34,769 bases of DNA from JANFXS01 sp022791155 (GTDB taxonomy: Bacteria; Bacillota; Clostridia; Lachnospirales; Anaerotignaceae): NCBI GenBank assembly GCA_949743895.1, contig CATJUX010000051.1:1-34769 (forward strand). The letters run 5' to 3'. Position numbers and translations under genes: made by a program. Numbering within the stretch: the first letter of the stretch is position 1; every line of letters begins with the position of its first letter. The notes below the pieces were generated by a model. The model did not search any database, was not told where the DNA came from, and saw only the letters and a program-made list of their open reading frames with translations. This document shows positions 1 to 7,384 of the stretch, piece by piece.

Positions 1-987
1 AGGAAAGCTGTGCTGAACTATGCAAGGCTTGAGGACAAAACGATTACAAATGAAAATTTGGAAGCAAAGGGCAGACTGAAATATGACGAAAGCACAAAAC
101 CAGCCACAGTGCGTCTGAACGACAGAACATTTCATGTTACAGCTGGAAAAGAGGGGGCATATATAAAGAATGACAGACTGGTGGTTGAGCATGAGTGGTT
201 TTGGAACAAGATGTTTTTTGTGCCAAATACATTTGCTTTAGGGAGCACAAAATATAAAAACCGCCTTGAAGAAATGGTTAGTTTGGAAAAGGAATATTTG
301 AGAAGGAACTATTTACTTTCGGCGGAAACATTAAAACGATATACAGATCGCTTGAGTTTGAGAATAATGATGAAAGACGTTGAGGAATTTCCGGATAAAA
401 GCAAAATATCAGATGAAGACTGGATGGAATTTTGTATACTTTTCAATGAGCATGTGAATACAGGATTCACTGAAGACACGCCGTTTAACAAGAAACTGCA
501 CTACTTCAGAAATAACCTCAACAGGGCGCCGGAAACGCTTGAAGAAATGATTGAGATAAATAAGACGCTGCCGGAAAACAGGAAGTGGGTTCTGCTGCCG
601 GTTGGCGAGTCGATTTATCACATGGAGCCAACAGAGTTTTGCCCGAAAGCAGAGAAAAATTTGAAGTTTGTTTCTTATAATGGATTGTGGGAAGGTGTGT
701 ATAATGAAGATGGTATATTGCTGACAGAGTATAACGATCCTGTGAATATGAGCACATATAATTATTGTGGGCCAGTAGATATACTTGGAAAAATTGAACA
801 TGGGCTTAAGGATATTTTGCCTTATGATGATTTTTCTCTTTTTAACAAGTATGGAAATGTTGAAGGGGTTCAGGTTGTGACTTTTTTTGAGGCATTACTC
901 AATAAAGGAAGGTACGATAAAAGCATAGAAGCCCAGCAATACAGAAAAGAGTTCTTGGAGAAATGGGAAGGAATAGGAAATGAATAG
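1..987 (+). CDS. C-terminal part of an unrecognised, possibly toxin-like protein (cut by window edge)
   Basis: The frame is open from the first base, reading RKAVLNYARLEDKTI. The GTG at 10 is therefore probably internal and the true start lies outside the window. About 328 codons are visible. I do not recognise a named family. The visible protein is soluble and rich in charged and aromatic residues, without signal peptide or membrane segment. The last third, with WVLLPVGESIYHM, a GLWEGVYNEDG stretch, DPVNMSTYNYCGP and HGLKDILPYDDF, is reminiscent of the terminal domain of large polymorphic toxins, but this is a resemblance, not an assignment. The stop codon overlaps an ATG of the next frame, and the AGGAGG for the next gene lies on the stop, so the two are translationally linked. 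The neighbours with DUF4261 and DUF4253 make a toxin/immunity setting plausible. It could equally be a free-standing hypothetical protein. Confidence 0.7.
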   Translation, partial: RKAVLNYARLEDKTITNENLEAKGRLKYDESTKPATVRLNDRTFHVTAGKEGAYIKNDRLVVEHEWFWNKMFFVPNTFALGSTKYKNRLEEMVSLEKEYLRRNYLLSAETLKRYTDRLSLRIMMKDVEEFPDKSKISDEDWMEFCILFNEHVNTGFTEDTPFNKKLHYFRNNLNRAPETLEEMIEINKTLPENRKWVLLPVGESIYHMEPTEFCPKAEKNLKFVSYNGLWEGVYNEDGILLTEYNDPVNMSTYNYCGPVDILGKIEHGLKDILPYDDFSLFNKYGNVEGVQVVTFFEALLNKGRYDKSIEAQQYRKEFLEKWEGIGNE

Positions 988-997
988 GAGGATTAAT

Positions 998-1315
998 ATG
1001 ATCAAAAGAGATTATATTATTATATTATTGATTTCTGCTTTAGTGGTTTTGTCAATTTTCCCAATAGATAATGCGTTATTAGGTATATTAAAAAGATATA
1101 TGGATATATCAGCAGCTCTGGATGTGCTTACACCATATTATATTATCGTTTGTTATAGTGGTCATGTCACAGCTTTATTTTCATCATACGTAATATACTG
1201 TAGAGGGAAAAAGCTGATTAGAAAGAGCACAGTATATATTTATATATTAATGGCCAGCATTTATTTCATATACAATTTTGTTTTTGTAGTATTGCCGCTT
1301 CTATTGGCTGCTTGA
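998..1315 (+). CDS. small integral membrane protein, unrecognised
   Basis: A 105-residue protein with about three hydrophobic segments: near residues 5-25 (YIIILLISALVVLSIF), 46-65 (YYIIVCYSGHVTALFSSYVIY) and 80-105 (YIYILMASIYFIYNFVFVVL). The ATG at 998 is chosen because AGGAGG at 986-991 sits six bases before it. An earlier in-frame ATG at 980 overlaps the preceding gene but has no site. The Shine-Dalgarno sequence overlaps the stop of the upstream gene, so the pair is almost certainly co-transcribed and coupled. A membrane protein directly after a toxin-like reading frame could be an immunity protein protecting the membrane or periplasm, but no family is recognised and this is inference from position only. 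Confidence 0.75.
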   Translation: MIKRDYIIILLISALVVLSIFPIDNALLGILKRYMDISAALDVLTPYYIIVCYSGHVTALFSSYVIYCRGKKLIRKSTVYIYILMASIYFIYNFVFVVLPLLLAA

Positions 1316-1486
1316 TTTAGAAAAAAACTAAATAATCATCTTTCAGAACCTATGGCGGTGTCAATGGAGGCCAAGACAAAACCGAGGGCAATGGCGCTGA
1401 AAGCAAAAGCTTCAGAAGAACTGCCATGGGTTATAGATGATATACTTTATAAAAACTCAAGATATATAAAAAATGAAGATTTGTAA
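1316..1486 (+). pseudogene. possible gene remnant after the small membrane protein
   Basis: The 170 bases after the membrane gene stay open in the same frame past its TGA, ending at TAA 1484-1486. An ATG at 1352 would give 44 residues (beginning MAVSMEAKTKPRAMAL), with no ribosome binding site. Roughly 1345-1440 is clearly richer in G and C than the flanks. In another frame it reads a Gly/Asn-rich stretch, RTYGGVNGGQDKTEGNG. This looks like debris of a coding sequence rather than ordinary spacer, perhaps a displaced end of a toxin-like gene. Neither frame is recognisable, so the call is weak. Confidence 0.25.
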
Positions 1487-1578
1487 GCAAAAAGATTAAG
1501 CATTTATAATAAAATTATTTTTGGAATTTTGAGATTAGTTAAGTTATAACACTGAGATTTGCATATTACTTGTTCTGC

Positions 1579-1630
1579 ATATAAAAAGGAACACTGAAAA
1601 TTGATTATATTCCAGAGTTTCTTTTTATAT
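1579..1630. terminator. long A/T-armed hairpin between convergent genes
   Basis: The 14-base arm at 1579-1592 pairs with 1617-1630 with a single G-U pair, and a CTG/CAG step continues the stem one mismatch further in. The arms carry an A-run on one side and a T-run on the other, so the hairpin has terminator character on both strands. It lies between the forward membrane gene and the reverse gene ending at 1675. The rest of the 1487-1674 gap is AT-rich with nothing else seen. Confidence 0.55.
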
Positions 1631-1674
1631 TGTAGTTAGATTCTGTTTAATTAAAACGCATAACAGTATGAAAA

Positions 1675-1875
1675 TCAAATTTTTTCATAATGTTTTTGAA
1701 GATATTTTAAAATTTCGTCATAAATGGTAATGTATTCTTCAAATACATCTGAGGAGTAAAATGTATAGCTGCCACTTCTATGATAAGTGTAATAAATGAA
1801 TTCTTGTTCCTCATTAAGTATGTGAGGAAGAATGGAAACGGCGATGTCATGAGCGCGTTTCTCCAAGTCGTTCAT
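1675..1875 (-). CDS. small unrecognised protein (66 aa)
   Basis: The protein reads from MNDLEKRAHDIAV and ends LQKHYEKI. It is acidic, soluble and predicted largely helical at both ends, with a Tyr/Phe-rich middle (EFIYYTYHRSGSYTFY). The ATG at 1875 is preferred over the in-frame TTG at 1893, because AGAGGA lies nine bases before it and inside the longer version. It is the only reverse gene in the 1-4 kb block and is flanked by a hairpin downstream and an extended -10 sequence upstream. The size and setting fit a small accessory or immunity-type gene, but I recognise no family and propose no function. Confidence 0.6.
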   Translation of the reverse strand: MNDLEKRAHDIAVSILPHILNEEQEFIYYTYHRSGSYTFYSSDVFEEYITIYDEILKYLQKHYEKI

Positions 1876-1898
1876 ACTAACACATCCTCTCAAAGAAA

Positions 1899-1907
1899 AT
1901 TATAACA
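1899..1907 (-). promoter_or_regulatory. extended -10 promoter for the small reverse gene
   Basis: On the reverse strand the sequence TGTTATAAT gives a perfect TATAAT with the TGn extension, 24-30 bases before the ATG at 1875. No good -35 is visible 17 bases upstream, as expected for extended -10 promoters. The rest of the 1908-2040 spacer is very AT-rich with nothing else recognised. Confidence 0.4.
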
Positions 1908-2040
1908 TAAGATATTTAAAAATAAAAGACAAAAAATGATCAAAGATAAATTTTTGGATATATTTTCAAATGAAAAATTATACCGACTGAATTGTAATAC
2001 TATTATCGAGTAATAATTTTTTCAATTTTTAAACTAATAA

Positions 2041-2069
2041 TTTATTAAAATGATAATTTGTGTTATAAT
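2041..2069 (+). promoter_or_regulatory. promoter for the DUF4261 gene
   Basis: TATAAT at 2064-2069 is preceded by TGT, an extended -10. A weak -35 (TTTATT, 2041-2046) lies 17 bases upstream. The gene start at 2169 is about 95 bases downstream of the expected transcription start. Confidence 0.5.
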
Positions 2070-2168
2070 TTATTTAGCTAAAAATAGAAAACATTTAAAA
2101 TATTGCTATAAAATAAATATATGCATTTTAATTAAGAATTGATGAACAAAAAGAGAGGAATGGAAATT

Positions 2169-3068
2169 ATGTCAGAAAACTGGGAAAAAAGAGAATTGAA
2201 GTATAGCCAAAACTCGAATGAAATAGCAGAGAGTGGAAGCGTATTTTTAATGCAGCTTCTTATGAAAGAAGAATGCAGAATGCCCGAAAAAGAATGTATG
2301 ATGGAAATTATGAAAAAATATGTAGGCGACATTGAATGTTTTTGTTATGACGAGAAAGTTGCCGGATTTTCAGCAAAAGATTATCTTGTTGAATTTGAGG
2401 AAGGAACTGTGCCTCCACAGCTTATGGTAACAAGTTGTGTTAGAAGCGGACTTGATAAAATTGATGAAGCACAAAAAAGTCAGATGTGGAACTGCTGTGA
2501 TGATCGCGATCAGATACTTTCCGAATGCAAATATCAGGTTTTGGCAACAGATATGCTGGCAACTGGGCTTTCTGCTCATGAAAGGGCTGACCTGCTTATG
2601 GATTATATGGAAGCACTTGTTGAAATGTATCCAGAGTGTGAGGCTGTATATTTTCAGAATTCAGGGAAATTGTTTTTGGCCAAAGAGATACGAAACCATG
2701 AAGTTCCGCGTGAAAACAGATTCATATATTTTGCAGTTAATGTGAGATTTTTCAATGTAAGCGGAACAGAAGATATGGTCATAGACACTCTGGGAATGAA
2801 AACATTGTCAATGCCTGATCTTCAGTATCATTTTCATGGTTTAGAGCCGGACTTGGTTGCGAATCATGCCTATAACTATGCATCATATATATATGATAAC
2901 AATAACCCTATTAAAGACGGAAACACTGTTGATGGCATATATGATGAGGTTATAAGCAGAAATGTTCAATGGAAGTGTCACTATGAAAATTCTATTGTCC
3001 AGCCAAGCAGAGATGTGATTGATATTTGTATGAATGAATATGCCTCTGGAAACAGAACGGCTCAATGA
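2169..3068 (+). CDS. DUF4261 domain protein (possible immunity protein)
   Basis: A 299-residue cytosolic protein. Residues from about 195 carry the features I associate with DUF4261: VIDTLGMKTLSMPDLQYHF, then GLEPDLVANHAYNYASYIYD and a DGNTVDGI turn. The N-terminal two thirds (FLMQLLMKEE, LEFEEGTVPPQLM-like strand, MEALVEMYPECEAVYF) belongs to the same type of protein. No catalytic motif is known to me. The ATG at 2169 is chosen because AGAGGA at 2154-2159 lies nine bases before it; an upstream TTG at 2139 has no site. DUF4261 proteins often sit in clusters of immunity-like genes beside polymorphic toxins, and the DUF4253 gene directly follows. Immunity is therefore inferred from context, while the domain call rests on sequence memory. 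Confidence 0.8.
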   Translation: MSENWEKRELKYSQNSNEIAESGSVFLMQLLMKEECRMPEKECMMEIMKKYVGDIECFCYDEKVAGFSAKDYLVEFEEGTVPPQLMVTSCVRSGLDKIDEAQKSQMWNCCDDRDQILSECKYQVLATDMLATGLSAHERADLLMDYMEALVEMYPECEAVYFQNSGKLFLAKEIRNHEVPRENRFIYFAVNVRFFNVSGTEDMVIDTLGMKTLSMPDLQYHFHGLEPDLVANHAYNYASYIYDNNNPIKDGNTVDGIYDEVISRNVQWKCHYENSIVQPSRDVIDICMNEYASGNRTAQ

Positions 3069-3204
3069 AATAAGCTGAATAGAAGAATCGATAAATGATA
3101 AATTGAAGTTTGAAATATGCTGCAAATGTTTTTCTATTGTGGCTTAGGAAAATATAAATTATTATTTTGGGGGTATGTGTTGCAGATGGGAGAGTGATAG
3201 TTTT

Positions 3205-3972
3205 ATGGATGAAAAACTGAAGGAATGTTTTGGCAAATATTTGAATTGCATGCTTCGCTTCTTTGAGCCGATGCAAGATGACACTTTAATAATGAACTCT
3301 TATCTTGAGTCTAAAGGGAGAGGAGAAAAAGAGGGGTTCGTGCCTGTTTTAATACAAATGGATAAAACTTTGCTGGAATGTTTTATAATGAATTCATGTG
3401 AAAAATTAGAAAACAATTTTGAATTTGATTTGAAAAAGATCGATGAATATAGAAACAATGCGCTCAATATGGATTTAAGTTTAGAAAGAAATGTGATTGA
3501 TGAAATGCTTTTTGCGCGAAAGAAGGAGGCTGAAAATTTTGGTCTGGACTGGGAAAGAGATGTCATTGGCAAAGTTAAGGGTGGGTATATAAACAATCGT
3601 TTTTTAAGTTATTGGAATTATGGAACGAAAAATACATATCCACTGATTTTGGCTGAGATCCCTGTTAAAAATCCATGGGCGATATTCGCATGGCTTCCGT
3701 TTGGAGGTTGGAACGAATGTCCAAACAAAGATGAGCTTATGGTGTTTTCAAAACATTGGTTTGAAAATTATGGAGCAGTTCCGGCTGTTATGTCACATGA
3801 TGTTATCGAGTTTTATTTAACAAAACCAGTGGAAGAAAACCGAGCGTTGAGGCTTGCTGAGGAGCATTATGCTTTTTGTCCAGACGTTGCAGACGGAAGT
3901 GAGGGAGGAACTGTTGGTGCTCTTGCAAGCGGCCTAAAAAATTCAAGAGTTTGGTATTTTTGGTGGGATTGA
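3205..3972 (+). CDS. DUF4253 domain protein (possible immunity protein)
   Basis: About 255 residues with the DUF4253 domain in the C-terminal 110. Its hallmarks are NPWAIFAWLPFGGWNECP, then a long helix with HWFENYGAVPAVMSHDVIEF, EEHYAFCPDVAD, and the closing VWYFWWD that ends the protein. The N-terminal half is helical and charged and not recognised. The start is uncertain: the ATG at 3205 has GGGAGAG ten bases upstream. An in-frame ATG at 3175 would add MCCRWESDSF but has no properly spaced site. It lies 136 bases after the DUF4261 gene without an obvious promoter between them, so co-expression is likely. DUF4253 proteins are found in bacterial toxin/immunity and SUFU/SMI1-like neighbourhoods; the actual function is unknown. 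Confidence 0.8.
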   Translation: MDEKLKECFGKYLNCMLRFFEPMQDDTLIMNSYLESKGRGEKEGFVPVLIQMDKTLLECFIMNSCEKLENNFEFDLKKIDEYRNNALNMDLSLERNVIDEMLFARKKEAENFGLDWERDVIGKVKGGYINNRFLSYWNYGTKNTYPLILAEIPVKNPWAIFAWLPFGGWNECPNKDELMVFSKHWFENYGAVPAVMSHDVIEFYLTKPVEENRALRLAEEHYAFCPDVADGSEGGTVGALASGLKNSRVWYFWWD

Positions 3973-3987
3973 GTTGGGTATGTCAAA

Positions 3988-4030
3988 AAATGTCTTCTAT
4001 ATTTATAAATATAGAAGACATTTCTTTTTT
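3988..4030. terminator. bidirectional terminator, perfect 36-base palindrome
   Basis: Bases 3988-4005 and 4006-4023 are exact reverse complements (18-base arms starting AAATGTCTTC), followed by CTTTTTT on the forward side. On the reverse side the hairpin is followed by a matching run from the A-tract at 3985-3990. It ends the DUF4253 transcript 15 bases after its stop and can also stop reverse transcription from the S-layer gene. Confidence 0.85.
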
Positions 4031-4111
4031 AGACTTTTATTTGCAGGCTCCAAATAATTTTTGAATAAGGTTGGCAAATCAAAGTCAGATTTTATAATTG
4101 ATTTTTATAGG

Positions 4112-4136
4112 AACGGCGGAAAGCTCCGCCGTTTTT
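4112..4136 (+). terminator. GC-rich hairpin with T-tail
   Basis: AACGGCGGA pairs with TCCGCCGTT around an AAGC loop, followed by five T. The T-run makes it a forward terminator. It stands 36 bases beyond the end of the convergent S-layer gene and probably also stabilises that gene's 3' end. Confidence 0.7.
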
Positions 4137-4172
4137 AATTGGATTGGAACAAGTTGGTAACAAGTTGTGATA

Positions 4173-7100
4173 TTACTTGTCGAGATAGTTTTTAAGCATT
4201 TGAGCAACTTCAGCGCGTGTAGCTAAACCAGATGGATCAAGGTTGTTTGCACCTTTTCCTTTCATGATTTCGTTGCTTACAGCCCAAACCATAGCATCAA
4301 CAGCATATTCGCTTATATCATCAGCATCAACAAAGCTGCTAACACTTCCGTTTGCTGATGGAGAACCAGCATAACGATAAAGCATTACTGCGAGCTGTTC
4401 ACGTGTGATATTGTCATTAGGGCCAAACTGTCCATCGCCATATCCGCTTACTATTCTATTAGCAGAAGCCCATGCAATAGCATTTGTATACCACATTCCT
4501 TCAGCAACATCTGTGAAGTCAGCTGTGCTGCTTACAGCAGGAGTTCCCTCCTGATTGTAAAGGATCTGTGCGAGCATTGCGCGTGACAAGTTAGCGTTAG
4601 GAGCAAAGCTGCTTCCGCCAACACCATTCATAAGTCCTTTTGTGACAGCGTAGTCAACTGCGAGGTGATACCATGCGTTTGTATCAATGTCAACAAATTG
4701 ACGTGAAGGACAATCAGAACCGCCATCACATACTGTTGTAGTAGGTTCTGTTGCTGCATCAGTTTCTGCCTCATAGGCAACCATATAATCAGAGAAGTGA
4801 GTTGTTGTGAAAGTTAAGAAACCGCCAGAGAACTTTGTTGGCATTTTTGTAACAACACCACGGTCTGATACGTGGAATATGGAGAAGCCTGTGCTTTCCT
4901 TGCCACTTGGAACTGTGAAAGGAACGCTTATAGAAACTGAACCGCCGTTGAAATCAACGATTGCACTCTTGCTGTTAAGTGTGATTCTAAATCCGGCATG
5001 AATTTCCATGCTGGAGATAGCCTGTCTTTGAACATTGTTCAAACGAGATACTCCTGTGCTTTCGAGGTCAAGCTGTATGTCACTGCCGTTTGCCTGATCA
5101 ACAATTGATTCAAGTGCTGTTTCGTCAAATTCAACAACACCTGTGCTAAGTTTGAAAGCGATACCATCTGTATCTCTGTTGCCTGTTACAGCGTTGTAAA
5201 GTTTTCTGAAAGCTGAGAAGTTAAGTTTTACACTGCGTACATTTTCTCTGATAGATGTTAAATCAAGAGTTACAATACCGTCAGAGATGTTTTCTGTGTT
5301 AACGTCTTCGATAGTAACTGTGCTTCCAGAAGCCTTGGCTTCAATTTCAACGCCGTCGTTGTCGTCAGCAGATGATGTAACAGAAGTTGTTCCGCCGCCA
5401 CCGCCACCGCCGCCTGACGATGATGAGCTTGAAGTTTTTGTAACAGCGCCTACAGCGATTTCGATTGTTTTTGATGCGCCAGCTGCATCAGTAACTCTGA
5501 TTATAGCTGTTGTTGCATCTGCAACTGTGTCTGGGCGAGTTCCAGAAACAACGCCTTCTTCAGTTATTGTGAGCCATTCAGGAGCATTTTCCAATGTAAA
5601 TGTGTATGGTTTTGTTCCGCCTGAAACAGCGCCGGAAACATCAAAGCTTGTAATTGCTTTTTTAACAACGCCGCTTGGAATGTTGTAGTAGTTGCTGTCT
5701 TCAAATGTAAGCTCGCCTTCTTCAGCTTCTACGATAGCCCAAACAGCATTGGCATTTTCAGCAGCATTTCTGTCTTCAGAAACGCCAACGATGACGCCAG
5801 CTTTAACAGCAACAACGATTCCTTCTTCTTTGGCAGCTGCTGGAGCGCCGGAAAGGTTGAGCACGATTGATGTTGATGTTGTGTCAGCTGTTGCTTCAGG
5901 AATTTCAACATCAAACACAACTACACCACCAGGAGTGTTAACTATATAGTTGTTTCTGTCAGAAGCAGCTGCACTATCGATTTCAGCGTCAGCTATGTTA
6001 ACTGTGATTGATTTGTCAACAAGATCTTCGCCAACAATGCCATCGATTGTAACATCTTCTATAGTTATTCTTGAATCAACAGGGTTGTCAGGAACTTCAA
6101 CTCCGCCTTCACTTGTGGCAGCAAAGTTGAATGTAGCTTCTACAGATGTTGTGCCATCGCTTACTATAATTGTGATGTCAGCATTGCCTGCAGCTGTTGC
6201 TGTACATGTTATAGTTCCGTCAGCTGCAACTGTGATTTCAGCCCATTCAGGAACTGTTGTTTCATCAACAGTGTATGTGTATGTTGCACCCTCAGCGCCA
6301 CCTGTAATCTCTACCTGAGTTGTAATTGAAGCTGGGGCGTCGCCTTTCAAAACAACACTGGCATCTGCAATTGATGCTACAAATTCTGATGGTGTTTCTC
6401 CGCTTTCATCTGCGATAGCTTCAACTGTAAGAGTTGCAGTTCCGCTGTTTGCAGGCTCAGCACTGTCTGTGACTTTAATTGTTGCCTCAACAGCTGCTGA
6501 TGTAGCTTCTGTTGGAGTTCCGGAAATAATTCCAGAAGCACTGATTTCTATTCCCGCAGGAGCTCCTGTAAGCTCAAATGTATAAGGTTTTGTTCCACCT
6601 GTAACATCAGCTGCAACATCAATTTCTTCTATTGCAGTGCCAACTTTAGCACCTGAAATTGTGTATGTTGTACCAGAGAATACAAATTCTTCACCTGTAT
6701 CTTCTATAATGCCCCAAACTACAGAGCCAGTTGCGGTAATTACGTCTGTAACGCCTTCAATAGCGCCAGCTTTGATTGCAACTTTGACAGCACCACTTAC
6801 AGATGTTGTTGGTGTGCCTTCAAATTCCAACACTACTGTGTTGTTAGTAGTTCCAGCTGTGGCACTTTTGATGCTTATACCTGCAGGAGCATCAACCAAT
6901 TCATAGAGTGTTTCATCATTTTTTGCGACATCAGTGAACGTGCCGTCTTCCAATGATAATACAATTGTTTGTCCAGCTGCAATAGCTTCATTAAGAGTGC
7001 CGCTGATTTTTGCCAAATCACTTGTGATTGAAGCTGAAACTGAAGGGCTTGTTGTGCCAGTAGTTTCTTTAGCCGCCATACGCTGAGTTGTAAATTTTAC

Positions 7101-7211
7101 TGCTTCATTGGCGGAGTCATTTGTAGATGCTGTGCCTGCAAAGGCGGCTGAAGGCACCAATGTCAGTACCATAGATAAAGACACCAATACTGACAGGATT
7201 TTTCTTCTCAT
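4173..7211 (-). CDS. secreted S-layer-type protein with putative Ig-like repeats and three SLH domains
   Basis: A 1012-residue surface protein. Residues 1-25 are a classical signal peptide (MRRKILSVLVSLSMVL... SAAFAG). Residues about 60-270 and 378-597 are two diverged copies of one unit, each ending in an Ig-like fold of the putative-Ig type (GGTKPYTFEL, ISGTPTEA; GGTKPYTFTL, VSGTRPDT). A related Ig-like segment lies between them. A Ser/Gly linker with a run of Gly near 595-607 separates them from a beta-rich module (about 620-815, HFSDYMVAYE at its end). Three SLH domains follow at about 835-890, 893-950 and 957-1012, with LSRAMLAQI, ITREQLAVM and ATRAEVAQM motifs. SLH domains non-covalently bind secondary cell-wall polymer, so the protein should coat the cell wall. 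The sequence is Ala/Thr/Val-rich with few aromatics and almost no Cys, typical of abundant S-layer proteins. Start at 7211 follows a GGGGGA site. Confidence 0.9.
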   Translation of the reverse strand: MRRKILSVLVSLSMVLTLVPSAAFAGTASTNDSANEAVKFTTQRMAAKETTGTTSPSVSASITSDLAKISGTLNEAIAAGQTIVLSLEDGTFTDVAKNDETLYELVDAPAGISIKSATAGTTNNTVVLEFEGTPTTSVSGAVKVAIKAGAIEGVTDVITATGSVVWGIIEDTGEEFVFSGTTYTISGAKVGTAIEEIDVAADVTGGTKPYTFELTGAPAGIEISASGIISGTPTEATSAAVEATIKVTDSAEPANSGTATLTVEAIADESGETPSEFVASIADASVVLKGDAPASITTQVEITGGAEGATYTYTVDETTVPEWAEITVAADGTITCTATAAGNADITIIVSDGTTSVEATFNFAATSEGGVEVPDNPVDSRITIEDVTIDGIVGEDLVDKSITVNIADAEIDSAAASDRNNYIVNTPGGVVVFDVEIPEATADTTSTSIVLNLSGAPAAAKEEGIVVAVKAGVIVGVSEDRNAAENANAVWAIVEAEEGELTFEDSNYYNIPSGVVKKAITSFDVSGAVSGGTKPYTFTLENAPEWLTITEEGVVSGTRPDTVADATTAIIRVTDAAGASKTIEIAVGAVTKTSSSSSSGGGGGGGGTTSVTSSADDNDGVEIEAKASGSTVTIEDVNTENISDGIVTLDLTSIRENVRSVKLNFSAFRKLYNAVTGNRDTDGIAFKLSTGVVEFDETALESIVDQANGSDIQLDLESTGVSRLNNVQRQAISSMEIHAGFRITLNSKSAIVDFNGGSVSISVPFTVPSGKESTGFSIFHVSDRGVVTKMPTKFSGGFLTFTTTHFSDYMVAYEAETDAATEPTTTVCDGGSDCPSRQFVDIDTNAWYHLAVDYAVTKGLMNGVGGSSFAPNANLSRAMLAQILYNQEGTPAVSSTADFTDVAEGMWYTNAIAWASANRIVSGYGDGQFGPNDNITREQLAVMLYRYAGSPSANGSVSSFVDADDISEYAVDAMVWAVSNEIMKGKGANNLDPSGLATRAEVAQMLKNYLDK

Positions 7212-7318
7212 CTCTTTGTTTCCCCCTTAAAAAAATATTCAGTTTTTAGATTCTTGTTTTTTCAACCATCCTTCCTCTCCATGATGTCCTTTGTAATAAA
7301 ACGTCAATAATTAAAATG

Positions 7319-7338
7319 TCAAAAAGTGTACTTTTTGA
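7319..7338 (-). other. hairpin in the S-layer mRNA leader
   Basis: TCAAAAAGT and ACTTTTTGA form nine-base arms around a two-base centre. It lies near the 5' end of the roughly 140-base untranslated leader expected from the promoter at 7356-7384. A 5' hairpin could protect the long-lived mRNA of an abundant protein; this is inference. Confidence 0.45.
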
Positions 7339-7355
7339 TAGCCAACCTCCTTTGT

Positions 7356-7384
7356 ACTATAACATATACAGGATCAATTTGCAA
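7356..7384 (-). promoter_or_regulatory. promoter of the S-layer-type gene
   Basis: On the reverse strand TTGCAA and TATAGT are separated by exactly 17 bases. Transcription would begin near 7349, giving a leader of about 140 bases before the ATG at 7211. A GGAGG lies just at the start of that leader (reverse strand of 7346-7350), with no useful start codon after it. Confidence 0.6.

Noticed and set aside
10..12. GTG at 10 as the start of the first gene
   Set aside because: The frame is open to the first base of the window and the visible AGGAAAG is too close (only a few bases) to judge; a truncated gene is more likely.
4147..4168. Near direct repeat AACAAGTTG twice after the S-layer gene stop
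   Set aside because: Too short and in AT-rich spacer; no sign of an insertion or attachment site.
4807..6906. Several forward reading frames of 64-133 codons opposite the S-layer gene
   Set aside because: They are antisense shadows of a repetitive Ala/Thr/Val-rich gene; one shows a proline run that is simply the reverse of the Gly linker. None has a ribosome binding site.
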